DNA from: JAURVT01 sp049059935 | GTDB taxonomy: Bacteria; Actinomycetota; Actinomycetes; Propionibacteriales; Nocardioidaceae | Direction: 5' to 3' | Length of the DNA: 64,000 nt | Assembly (NCBI RefSeq): GCF_049059935.1 | Contig: NZ_JBMGQR010000010.1 | Coordinates: forward strand, 27,613-91,612 | Part shown: in pieces, positions 28,876 through 36,939 of the stretch | Layout of the letters: each line of letters starts with the position of its first letter | How positions within the stretch are numbered: position 1 is the stretch's first letter | Made by a program: the position numbers and the translations under genes | The notes under the pieces: generated by a model | Seen by the model: only the letters and a program-made list of their open reading frames with translations | What the model was told of the DNA's origin: nothing | Database searches by the model: none

Positions 28876-29680
28876 CGCCGAGACTCGCTCCGTCACTGAC
28901 AAGGTGCTGGCGCTGCTGGCGGCGTTCGACGCGCAGTCCCCCGAGCTGACGCTGAGCGAGCTCGCCCGCCGAGCGGAGGTGTCGCTGTCGACGGCGCACC
29001 GGCGGGTGGCGGAGCTGGTGGAGTGGGGGGCGCTGGAGCGGACGTCGGCGGGGCGGTACCGGGTGGGGCTGCGGCTGTGGGAGGTGGCGTCGCTGGCGCC
29101 GCGGGGGCAGCGGCTGCGGGAGGTGGCGCTGCCGTTCCTGGAGGACCTCTACGTCGTCACCCGCCAGAACGTGCAGCTGGCGGTGCGCGAGGGCGACGAG
29201 CTGGTGTTCGTCGAGCGGCTGGCGGGGCGCGAGGCGGTGCCGGTGATGACGCGGGTCGGCGGGCGGTTCAGCCTGCACGCGACGGGCGTCGGGCTGGTGC
29301 TGCTGGCGTTCGCGCCGGCGGAGGTGCAGGAGCGGGTGCTGTCCGGTGACCTCACCCGGTACACCGAGCACACGCTCACCGACCCGCGCGAGCTGCGCCG
29401 CGTGCTCGCGCAGGTGCGGGCCGAGGGGTTCGCGGTGAGCGACCGGATGGTCACCGTCGACGCGCTGTCGGTCGCCGCCCCGGTCGTGGACGCGGCGGGT
29501 GGCGTCGTCGCCGCGATCTCGCTGGTCGTCCTGGCCGACGACGCCGCGCCCGTCCGGTCGCTGGTGACCACCGTGCGCACCGCCGCGCGGGGCGTCTCGC
29601 GTGCGCTCGGCATGCCGGTCGACCTCGGGTCGGCGCCTGGCGGACCTCCCGAGCTTCTGGGTCAGTCTTCCACTGAGTGA
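28868..29680 (+). CDS. IclR-family transcriptional regulator of the vanillate cluster
   Basis: 270 residues. An N-terminal winged helix-turn-helix (LTLSELARRAEVSLSTAHRRVAELVEWG) is followed by the IclR effector-binding domain (about 90-260), with the typical FSLHATGVGLVLLAF. ATG 28868 has a purine-rich GGGGTGGG upstream; an earlier in-frame start at 28835 is weaker. It points toward vanA 66 bases downstream and probably controls the aromatic-degradation genes. Classical vanillate operons use a GntR-type VanR, so this is a different regulator class. Confidence 0.85.
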   Translation: MTSAETRSVTDKVLALLAAFDAQSPELTLSELARRAEVSLSTAHRRVAELVEWGALERTSAGRYRVGLRLWEVASLAPRGQRLREVALPFLEDLYVVTRQNVQLAVREGDELVFVERLAGREAVPVMTRVGGRFSLHATGVGLVLLAFAPAEVQERVLSGDLTRYTEHTLTDPRELRRVLAQVRAEGFAVSDRMVTVDALSVAAPVVDAAGGVVAAISLVVLADDAAPVRSLVTTVRTAARGVSRALGMPVDLGSAPGGPPELLGQSSTE

Positions 29681-29682
29681 AA
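29668..29682. promoter_or_regulatory. possible IclR operator before vanA
   Basis: TTCCACTGAGTGAAA is a near-palindrome of the 15-base size usual for IclR proteins. It overlaps the IclR stop codon, about 65 bases before vanA. Confidence 0.3.
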
Positions 29683-29746
29683 GCCTGGTGTCGCGGGTCA
29701 CGTCGGCCACGTCACAGTCGGGGCACACCCGACCAGAGGAGCCGAC

Positions 29747-30898
29747 GTGTCCGTGCTCGACCGCCAGATGTCAGCGACCGCCAAGATCTTCCCCCACCCG
29801 CGCGACGCGTGGTACGTCGCCGCGTGGGACCACGAGGTCACCGCGAAGGCGCCGCTCGCGCGCACGATCGCCGACCGTCCCCTCGCGCTGTACCGCACCC
29901 AGGACGGACGGCCGGTCGCGCTGGCCGACGCCTGCTGGCACCGGCTCGCACCGCTGTCCATGGGCAAGCTGGTCGGCGAGGACGAGCTGCAGTGCCCGTA
30001 CCACGGGCTGCGCTACAACTCCTCGGGCCGCTGCACCGCGATGCCCGCCCAGGAGACGGTCAACCCGAGCGCGTCGGTGCCGTCGTTCCCCGTCGTGGAG
30101 AAGCACCGCTACGTCTGGGTCTGGGTGGGCGACCCCACCAAGGCCGACCCCGACCTGGTGCCCGACATGCATCAGATGGACGGAGGCGACTGGGCCGGCG
30201 ACGGGCTGACCATCCACGCCGACTGCAACTACCAGCTGGTGCTCGACAACCTGATGGACCTCACGCACGAGGAGTTCGTGCACAGCTCCAGCATCGGCCA
30301 GGCCGAGCTGAGCGAGGCCGAGTTCAGCACCACCCACGACGGCAGCACGGTCACCGTCAGCCGCTGGATGCGCGACATCGACCCTCCCCCGTTCTGGCTC
30401 AAGAACATGCGTGACAAGTTCCCCGGCTTCACCGGCAAGGTCGACCGCTGGCAGATCATCCACTTCGAGGCCCCCTCGACGATCTGCATCGACGTCGGCG
30501 TCGCCAAGGCCGGCACCGGCGCGCCCGAGGGCGACCGCTCGCAGGGCGTCAACGGCTACGTGATGAACACGATCACCCCCGAGCGCGACCGCAGCTGCCA
30601 CTACTTCTGGGCGTTCATGCGCAACTACCGCCTCGACAGCCAGCTGATCACCACCCAGCTGCGCGACGGCGTGCACGGCGTGTTCGCCGAGGACGAGGTG
30701 ATGCTCACCGCGCAGCAGAAGGCCATCGACGAGAACCCGGACTACGAGTTCTACAGCCTCAACGTCGACGCCGGCGGCATGTGGGTGCGGCGCATCCTCG
30801 ACCGGATGCTGGTGGCCGAGGGACGGCTCGACCCCGGTGACGTGTCGGTGACGAACCACGCCCCCGCCGAACGTCCCAGCGTCACCGCCGGAGCCTGA
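29747..30898 (+). CDS. vanA: vanillate O-demethylase oxygenase subunit (Rieske oxygenase)
   Basis: 383 residues. Rieske ligands are Cys63-x-His65 and Cys83-x2-His86 (CWHRL, CPYHG). The mononuclear iron site is seen in DNLMDLTHEEFVH (His174, His179). The N-terminal FPHPRDAWYVAAWDHE is typical of VanA. With VanB it converts vanillate to protocatechuate plus formaldehyde. The GTG at 29747 is kept because GAGGAG lies seven bases upstream; an internal ATG at 29768 is an alternative. Related Rieske demethylases (for example dicamba-type) cannot be fully excluded, but the vanB and aldehyde dehydrogenase context supports vanillate. Confidence 0.88.
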   Translation: MSVLDRQMSATAKIFPHPRDAWYVAAWDHEVTAKAPLARTIADRPLALYRTQDGRPVALADACWHRLAPLSMGKLVGEDELQCPYHGLRYNSSGRCTAMPAQETVNPSASVPSFPVVEKHRYVWVWVGDPTKADPDLVPDMHQMDGGDWAGDGLTIHADCNYQLVLDNLMDLTHEEFVHSSSIGQAELSEAEFSTTHDGSTVTVSRWMRDIDPPPFWLKNMRDKFPGFTGKVDRWQIIHFEAPSTICIDVGVAKAGTGAPEGDRSQGVNGYVMNTITPERDRSCHYFWAFMRNYRLDSQLITTQLRDGVHGVFAEDEVMLTAQQKAIDENPDYEFYSLNVDAGGMWVRRILDRMLVAEGRLDPGDVSVTNHAPAERPSVTAGA

Positions 30899-30899
30899 C

Positions 30900-31898
30900 G
30901 TGGTCGCCGACAACCGACCGGTCTGGCAGCTGGCCGAGGTGGTCGAGTCACGCCCGGTGACCGACCAGGTCCGGCGGATCACGCTGCGCCGCCCCGGCAC
31001 GAGACGCGCCCAGCCGGGCTCGCACGTCGACGTCCGCGTCGACCTCGGCCCGCGCACCGACGTCCGGTCCTACTCGGTCGTCGAGGCGAGCGCGGACGGG
31101 TCGCTCGTCACCGTCAGCGTGATGCTGGCGCCACGGTCGCGCGGCGGGTCGCGCTTCATGCACGGCCTGCGCGAGGGCGACGTCGTCGAGTGCACCCAGC
31201 CGCTGCAGAACTTCGACCTGCGGCTCGGCGCACCCCGCCACCTGCTGGTGGCCGGCGGCATCGGCATCACCGCACTGGCCGCGATGGCCGAGACGCTGCG
31301 CACCACCGGCCGCGACTACACGCTCGTCTACGTCGGACGCTCCCGCGCCGCGATGGCCTACCTCGACGACCTCGAGGCCGCCCACGGCGACCGGCTGCGC
31401 GTGCACGTCGACGACGAGGGCGACCCGCTCGACCTCACCGCGCTCGTCGAGGAGGTCCGCGGCTCGCCGACGGCCCGCGCCACCGAGCTCTACGTCTGCG
31501 GCCCGATCCGGCTGATGGACGCGGTCCGCCGCGCCTGGGCCGTCGCCGGGCTGCCCGTGCACAACCTGCGCTTCGAGACGTTCGGCAACAGCGGCTGGTT
31601 CGACGCCGAGGACTTCGTCGTCCGCGTGCCACGCCTCGGGCTCGAGACCACGGTCGGCGCCGACACCACGATCCTCGAGGCGCTCACCGAGGCCGGCGCC
31701 GAGATGATGTTCGACTGCCGCAAGGGCGAGTGCGGCCTGTGCCAGGTCGACGTCCGCGACGTCGACGGCCGCCTGGACCACCGCGACGTCTTCTTCAGCG
31801 CGCGCCAGCACGAGTCCGGCGACCAGCTCTGCACCTGTGTCTCGCGCGTCGCCTGCGGCGACGGCCGCACCGGCGTGCTCACCCTCGACCTCCCCTGA
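30900..31898 (+). CDS. vanB: vanillate O-demethylase reductase subunit
   Basis: 332 residues of the phthalate-dioxygenase-reductase type. It has an N-terminal FMN-binding barrel (RSYSVVEAS), an NAD-binding lobe (LLVAGGIGITALAAMAETL, YVCGP) and a C-terminal plant-type [2Fe-2S] ferredoxin domain with CRKGECGLC and a later cysteine (LCTC). It feeds electrons from NADH to VanA. The GTG start is two bases after the vanA stop. Confidence 0.9.
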   Translation: MVADNRPVWQLAEVVESRPVTDQVRRITLRRPGTRRAQPGSHVDVRVDLGPRTDVRSYSVVEASADGSLVTVSVMLAPRSRGGSRFMHGLREGDVVECTQPLQNFDLRLGAPRHLLVAGGIGITALAAMAETLRTTGRDYTLVYVGRSRAAMAYLDDLEAAHGDRLRVHVDDEGDPLDLTALVEEVRGSPTARATELYVCGPIRLMDAVRRAWAVAGLPVHNLRFETFGNSGWFDAEDFVVRVPRLGLETTVGADTTILEALTEAGAEMMFDCRKGECGLCQVDVRDVDGRLDHRDVFFSARQHESGDQLCTCVSRVACGDGRTGVLTLDLP

Positions 31899-31942
31899 CC
31901 CCTCCCCCACACCCCTGACGCCCTCGGACCCCGGAGCCCCCG

Positions 31943-33301
31943 ATGAACCTGCGCGACCACCTCGACCGATCGCCCATGACGCCGTACCAGTGGACCGTCG
32001 TCGCCCTGTGCATCGTCCTCAACGCCCTCGACGGCTACGACATCGCCGCGATGTCCTTCACCTCCACCCGCGTGCAGGACGAGTTCGCGCTCAGCGGCTC
32101 GCAGCTCGGCTGGCTGATCAGCGCCACGCTGATCGGCATGGCCGTCGGCGCCGCGGTGCTCGGCAACGTCGCCGACCGGTGGGGACGACGCCCGACGCTG
32201 CTGACCGCTGTCGGCCTCGCGACCGCGGGCATGCTGCTCGCCGCGGCGGCACCGTCGGCGACGGTCCTCGGAGGCATCCGGTTCGTCACCGGCCTCGGGG
32301 TGGGCGGCATCCTCGCCTGCGTCACCGTGATCATCACCGAGTACTCCAACCGGCGACGCCGGGGTCTCGCGATGGGGCTCTACACCGCCGGCTACGGCAT
32401 CGGCGCGACGCTGGGCGGGTTCGCGGCCGTGGCGCTGCAGGGCGCGCACGGCTGGCGCTCGGTCTACCTCGTGGGCGGCCTGGTCAGCGTCGTCGTGCTC
32501 GCGGCGCTCGTCGCGGTGCTCCCCGAGTCGGTGCACCACCTCGCGAGCCACCGCCCGCAGGGCCACGAGGCACGCCTGCGCCGCATCGCCGACCGTCTCC
32601 GCGTGCCCGCCGACGTCGACCTGCTCCCCGAGGTCGAGCCCGTCGCGCCCGACGTCACGCCGGCCAGCCCGTCCGCGCTGTTCGGGCCGTCCACCCGCCG
32701 GGCCACCCTGGCGATCTGGGTGGCGTTCTTCGCCACGATGTTCGGCTTCTACTTCGTCAACTCGTTCACGCCGCGCATCCTCGTCGACGCCGGCATGACC
32801 GCCGACCAGGGCGTCCACGTCGGCATGGCCCTGGCCATCGGCGGCGCTGTCGGGTCCGTCGCCTACGGGCTGCTCGTCGCGCGGTACGACACCGCACGGC
32901 TGCTCGTGCTGACGCTGGTCGCGTCCGCGGCCGCCGTCTCGGTGTTCGTGGTCTCGACGGGTGCGCTCGCCGCCGCGGTCGTCGTGGGCGTCGTGGTCGG
33001 GATGCTCGTCAACGCCTGCGTCGGCGGCCTCTACACCGTCACGCCCACCCTCTACCCGACGGCCGTGCGCGCGTCCGGCGTCGGCGTGGCCCTCGGGGTC
33101 GGGCGGCTGGGTGCGATCCTGGCGCCCGTCGCCGCCGGCAGCCTGCTCGACCTCGGGTGGACACCGGACCACCTCTACCTGATGGTGGCCCTGGTGCTGC
33201 TGCTCGGCGCCGCCGCCGCCTGGCTGCTGCCGCGCCCCGCCGTCAAGACCCGTCCCGAGCAGACGGTCGCCGCACCCGTGCGGCAGACCACCTCCCGCTG
33301 A
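31943..33301 (+). CDS. MFS importer, aromatic acid:H+ symporter type
   Basis: 452 residues with about 12 membrane segments. The first helix ends in LNALDGYDIAAMSF, and LDGYD is a hallmark of the aromatic acid/H+ symporter family (PcaK/VanK). The conserved loop VADRWGRRPTLL follows helix 2. A hydrophilic central loop (about 195-245) is as expected. GGAG precedes the ATG. Its place between vanAB and the aldehyde dehydrogenase suggests uptake of vanillate or a related acid. Confidence 0.85.
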   Translation: MNLRDHLDRSPMTPYQWTVVALCIVLNALDGYDIAAMSFTSTRVQDEFALSGSQLGWLISATLIGMAVGAAVLGNVADRWGRRPTLLTAVGLATAGMLLAAAAPSATVLGGIRFVTGLGVGGILACVTVIITEYSNRRRRGLAMGLYTAGYGIGATLGGFAAVALQGAHGWRSVYLVGGLVSVVVLAALVAVLPESVHHLASHRPQGHEARLRRIADRLRVPADVDLLPEVEPVAPDVTPASPSALFGPSTRRATLAIWVAFFATMFGFYFVNSFTPRILVDAGMTADQGVHVGMALAIGGAVGSVAYGLLVARYDTARLLVLTLVASAAAVSVFVVSTGALAAAVVVGVVVGMLVNACVGGLYTVTPTLYPTAVRASGVGVALGVGRLGAILAPVAAGSLLDLGWTPDHLYLMVALVLLLGAAAAWLLPRPAVKTRPEQTVAAPVRQTTSR

Positions 33302-33338
33302 CTTCCCCTTCACCCACGCCGAACGACAGGAAACCCCC

Positions 33339-34790
33339 GTGACCCACCAGGTACGTCTGCACATCGCCGGTCAGGACCGTGACGCCACCGGCGGCGGCAC
33401 CTTCGAGCGCCGCAACCCCGTGAGCGGGGACGTCGTGACCACCGTCGCGTCCGCGGGCGTCGAGGACGCCGTCGCCGCGGTGGACGCGGCGGCCGCCGCC
33501 TTCCCGGCGTGGGCCGCGACCGGTCCGGGCGAGCGACGCGCACTGCTCCTCGCGGCCGCCGACCGTCTCGAGGCGAAGGCCGACGACTTCGCCGAGGCCA
33601 CCGTCGACGAGATCGGTGCGCCGGCCCACTGGGCCCAGTTCAACGTGGGCCTGGCCGCCTCGGTGCTCCGCGAGGCGGCGTCGCTCACCACCCAGGTGCT
33701 GGGCGAGACGATCCCGTCGAACGTCCCGGGCAGCCTGTCCCTCTCGGTGCGCAAGCCCGCCGGCGTCGTGCTCGGCATGGCGCCCTGGAACGCGCCGGTC
33801 ATCCTCGGCGTGCGGGCCCTCGCGACGCCGCTCGCGGTCGGCAACACCGTCGTGTTCAAGGCGAGCGAGAAGTGCCCGCAGATCCACCGGCTCATCGTCG
33901 ACGCGCTCGTCGAGGCCGGGCTGCCCGACGGCGTCGTCAACTTCGTGTCGCACGCCCCGCAGGACGCCGCCGCGGTCGTGGAGGCGATGATCGCGCACCC
34001 GGCCGTCCGCCGCGTCAACTTCACCGGCTCCACCGCGGTCGGACGCATCATCGGCCGGCTGTGCGGCGAGCACCTCACCCCGAGCGTCCTCGAGCTCGGC
34101 GGCAAGGCCCCGTTCGTCGTCCTCGACGACGCCGACCTCGACGCCGCGGTCGACGCCGCGGCCTTCGGCGCCTTCGCGAACTCCGGCCAGATCTGCATGT
34201 CGACCGAGCGCTTCATCGTCGACGAGCGCGTCGCCGACGAGTTCGTCCAGAAGCTCGCGGCCAAGGCCGACTCGCTCCCCTTCGGCGACCCCACCGGCCA
34301 CGTGGTGCTCGGCTCGGTGGTCGACGCCGACACCGTCGAGCGCTGCAACGCCCTGCTCGACGACGCCGTCGGGTCGGGCGCGCGCGTCGTGGCCGGCGGC
34401 CGGGCCGACAGCACCCTGATGGCCGCGACGTTGGTCGACGGCGTCACCGACCGGATGCGCCTGTGGACCGAGGAGTCGTTCGGCCCGGTCAAGTCGATCA
34501 TGCGCGTCGACGGTGTCGACGCCGCGGTCGACGCCGCCAACGACACCGAGTACGGGCTGTCGGCGGCGGTCTTCGGCCGCGACGCGGCCCGCGCGCTGGC
34601 GGTCGCGCAGCGGATCGAGTCGGGCATCTGCCACGTCAACGGGCCGACCGTCCACGACGAGCCGCAGATGCCGTTCGGCGGCGTGAAGGCGTCGGGCTGG
34701 GGCCGGTTCGGCGGCGCGGCCGGCGTCCACGAGTTCACCGACACCCAGTGGATCACCGTGCAGACCGGGCCGCGGCACTACCCGTTCTGA
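33339..34790 (+). CDS. aldehyde dehydrogenase, probably vanillin dehydrogenase
   Basis: 483 residues. The general-base glutamate (LELGGKAP, Glu252) and the nucleophile (SGQICMST, Cys286) are present, and the PWNAPVILG segment is typical of the vanillin/salicylaldehyde/benzaldehyde dehydrogenase branch. It would oxidise vanillin to vanillate upstream of VanAB. The GTG start has CAGGAAA upstream. It is the last gene of the van operon. Confidence 0.85.
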   Translation: MTHQVRLHIAGQDRDATGGGTFERRNPVSGDVVTTVASAGVEDAVAAVDAAAAAFPAWAATGPGERRALLLAAADRLEAKADDFAEATVDEIGAPAHWAQFNVGLAASVLREAASLTTQVLGETIPSNVPGSLSLSVRKPAGVVLGMAPWNAPVILGVRALATPLAVGNTVVFKASEKCPQIHRLIVDALVEAGLPDGVVNFVSHAPQDAAAVVEAMIAHPAVRRVNFTGSTAVGRIIGRLCGEHLTPSVLELGGKAPFVVLDDADLDAAVDAAAFGAFANSGQICMSTERFIVDERVADEFVQKLAAKADSLPFGDPTGHVVLGSVVDADTVERCNALLDDAVGSGARVVAGGRADSTLMAATLVDGVTDRMRLWTEESFGPVKSIMRVDGVDAAVDAANDTEYGLSAAVFGRDAARALAVAQRIESGICHVNGPTVHDEPQMPFGGVKASGWGRFGGAAGVHEFTDTQWITVQTGPRHYPF

Positions 34791-34823
34791 GGTGCGCCGT
34801 CGCGCAACCGCGGCGGCACCTCA
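34788..34823 (+). terminator. terminator hairpin of the van operon
   Basis: The stem begins at the stop codon of the aldehyde dehydrogenase gene. TGAGGTGC pairs with the complementary run ending CACCTCA at 34823, with inner GCCG/CGGC and CGCG/CGCG pairing around a CAAC-centred loop. One base is bulged in each arm. There is no T-run. Confidence 0.6.
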
Positions 34824-34840
34824 AGGTCCGGCCGTTCGGT

Positions 34841-34898
34841 GAACAGCGGCGGGCGCGCTCGTCTAGCCTTCGAACCCGTTGTCCCTCTCGGATCGGAG
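34841..34898 (+). promoter_or_regulatory. promoter and ribosome-binding site of RTX paralogue 1
   Basis: GAACAG (34841-34846), a 17-base spacer and TAGCCT (34864-34869) predict a start near 34876. GGAG (34895-34898) serves GTG 34904. The same arrangement is repeated before paralogue 2, which supports it. Confidence 0.5.
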
Positions 34899-34903
34899 AC
34901 CCC

Positions 34904-36826
34904 GTGCGGGCCCAAGACGCGCAGACGCCCGGCGCCCGCGCCAAGGCGGTGGCCACCGCGCTCCTGAGCGCCGTCACGGGTGGCCTGCTGCTCGTCGCGC
35001 TGACTCCCGGACCGGCGCAGGCCGTCACCCGGACGTCCTCGGGCGTGACGTGCACGATCGTGGGGACGAAGGGTCGTGACGTGCTCAAGGGCACGTCCGG
35101 GCGCGACGTCATCTGCGGGCGCGGCGGCAACGACGTCATCAACGGCCGCGGTGGCAACGACGTCATCGACGGAGGTGCCGGCAACGACAGGCTCACCGGC
35201 TCGACCGGCAATGACGTGCTCGTCGGTGGCGCGGGCAGGGACACGCTCGTCGGGTCGGGCGGCAAGGACCGACTCACCGGCGGGTCCGGCGACGACAGGC
35301 TCGTCGGCGGAGCGGGGGACGACGCGCGCCTCGACGGCGGGGCGGGCAACGACACGATCTCCGGCGGAGCGGGCCACGACAGGCTCGACGGCGGCACCGG
35401 CACGGACACCGTCGCCGGCGGCAACGGCAACGACGTGGTGGAGGGGGGCGCCGGCACCGACCGCGTCACCGGCGGGGCGGGCGCCGACCAGGGCACCGGC
35501 GGCACCGGCAACGACGTCGTCCTGGGCGAGGCCGGTGACGACGACCTGAACGGTGGACAGGGGTCGGACACCGTCGACGGTGGCACCGGCTTCAACCTGT
35601 GCGACTCCCCAGGCGACTCCGGCGACCGGCAGATCCGGTGCGCCACCGACACGAGCGCGCCGGTCCTGCAGGACCTGCGCCTGTCGCAGACGACGGTCGA
35701 CGTCAGCCGCGAGGCCCAGGTCATCCGTGTCCGTGCGCGGGTCACCGACGACACCGGCGTCAAGCGCGTGCAGATCGGGCCCAGCTCAGCCGGTCTGCTG
35801 TCGGGCACCGCGCGCGACGGCGTCTGGACCGCGCTGATCCCGGTCCCCCGGTTCATCAAGCCCGGACCGCGCGTCCTCGACGTCTCGATGGGCGACCGGG
35901 TCGGCCGCGACTCGTGGGACGCACGTGCGGACGCCTACACGATCGTCAACTCGGTCGTGGACCGCGAGATGCCCGTGGTGCGTTCCCTGAGCCTCGACGC
36001 CTCGAAGCTGGACGTGCGCAGCTCCGACAGGTCGATCACCGCCACCGTCCGGGTGACCGACGACCTCGCCGGCCCCGCCGACCCGGTCCTGGTGTGCCCG
36101 TCGCACCAGTCCTCGGAGGGATTCGGCCAGGGCGGCGCGTGTGCCTCGATGCAGAAGGTGGCCGGGACGGCGCGCGACTCCACCTGGCGCGGCACCCTCG
36201 ACGTCCCCAAGGGTGCGCCCAGCGGGACGTGGAACGCGGACGTCTGGATCGACGACGCCGCTGGCAACTTCGCGAACGACTACTGGCTCGGCCCGGACTC
36301 GTACGTCGCCAACAAGGCCCTCAGCCCCGACGACGAGCCGCGCTACCGGCCTCTCCCGAACGGCGCGGGCCGATTCACGGTCGTGGGCAGCGCTCGCGAC
36401 ACCCACGCTCCGGTGCTGACCTCGTTGCGGATCACGCCCTCGACCGTCGACACCTCGCGGGGCGCGGTGAGCGTCAGCGTCGACATCGCCGGAAAGGACG
36501 TCGAGGGCATCACCGACGCCGGCCTGTTCATCAACGGCTACGCAGGCTGGCCCCACAACCCCAGCTCGGCTGCCAACGTCCAGATCGCCTGGGCAAGCGA
36601 CTTCGAGCTGGTGAGCGGCACGCGCACCGACGGCGTCTGGCGCAGGACCTTCGTGGTCCCCGGCGGCACACCGAACGGGACCTACTGGATCCAGGCGACG
36701 CTCGAGGACCAGGCGCACTTCACGTCGTGGGTCTCCGACGACTCGCCCTGGACGAGCGGCACCCAGCTGCTCACCGACGCCCTCGCGCCCACCGGCACGC
36801 ACTTCGTCGTGGCGAACTCCGGCTGA
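34904..36826 (+). CDS. secreted RTX-repeat protein with Ig-like C-terminal domains, paralogue 1
   Basis: 640 residues. The signal peptide (about 1-40) ends in PGPAQA. Residues 56-230 hold many glycine-rich calcium-binding nonapeptides of the GGxGxDxUx type (GGNDVING, GGAGNDRLTG and so on). The remaining 400 residues form three blocks, each opening with a segment like APVLQDLRLSQTTVDVS, which look like Ig-like beta domains. No catalytic domain and no classic type I secretion tail are seen; export is probably by Sec. The function is unknown, perhaps a calcium-stabilised surface or matrix protein. It is a tandem paralogue of the next gene. Confidence 0.85.
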   Translation: MRAQDAQTPGARAKAVATALLSAVTGGLLLVALTPGPAQAVTRTSSGVTCTIVGTKGRDVLKGTSGRDVICGRGGNDVINGRGGNDVIDGGAGNDRLTGSTGNDVLVGGAGRDTLVGSGGKDRLTGGSGDDRLVGGAGDDARLDGGAGNDTISGGAGHDRLDGGTGTDTVAGGNGNDVVEGGAGTDRVTGGAGADQGTGGTGNDVVLGEAGDDDLNGGQGSDTVDGGTGFNLCDSPGDSGDRQIRCATDTSAPVLQDLRLSQTTVDVSREAQVIRVRARVTDDTGVKRVQIGPSSAGLLSGTARDGVWTALIPVPRFIKPGPRVLDVSMGDRVGRDSWDARADAYTIVNSVVDREMPVVRSLSLDASKLDVRSSDRSITATVRVTDDLAGPADPVLVCPSHQSSEGFGQGGACASMQKVAGTARDSTWRGTLDVPKGAPSGTWNADVWIDDAAGNFANDYWLGPDSYVANKALSPDDEPRYRPLPNGAGRFTVVGSARDTHAPVLTSLRITPSTVDTSRGAVSVSVDIAGKDVEGITDAGLFINGYAGWPHNPSSAANVQIAWASDFELVSGTRTDGVWRRTFVVPGGTPNGTYWIQATLEDQAHFTSWVSDDSPWTSGTQLLTDALAPTGTHFVVANSG

Positions 36827-36834
36827 CGGGCGGG

Positions 36835-36846
36835 TGCCGCGCGGCA
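36835..36846 (+). terminator. short palindrome after RTX paralogue 1
   Basis: TGCCGCGCGGCA is a perfect 12-base palindrome nine bases past the stop. With flanking GC-rich sequence it may end the transcript before the second promoter. Confidence 0.3.
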
Positions 36847-36877
36847 GCGGCGCCTCCTCACGGTCTCTCCGTTCCAC

Positions 36878-36934
36878 GAACAACGGTGGGCGCGCTCCTC
36901 TAGCCTTCGAACCCGTCGTCCTCTCGGATCGGAG
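36878..36934 (+). promoter_or_regulatory. promoter and ribosome-binding site of RTX paralogue 2
   Basis: GAACAA (36878-36883), 17 bases, TAGCCT (36901-36906) and a downstream GGAG just before GTG 36940 copy the control region of paralogue 1 almost base for base. Confidence 0.5.
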
Positions 36935-36939
36935 TCCCT

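Noticed and set aside
34904..36826. RTX protein as a pore-forming toxin or type I secretion substrate
   Set aside because: There is a normal N-terminal signal peptide, no toxin or enzyme domain, and no adjacent type I secretion genes.
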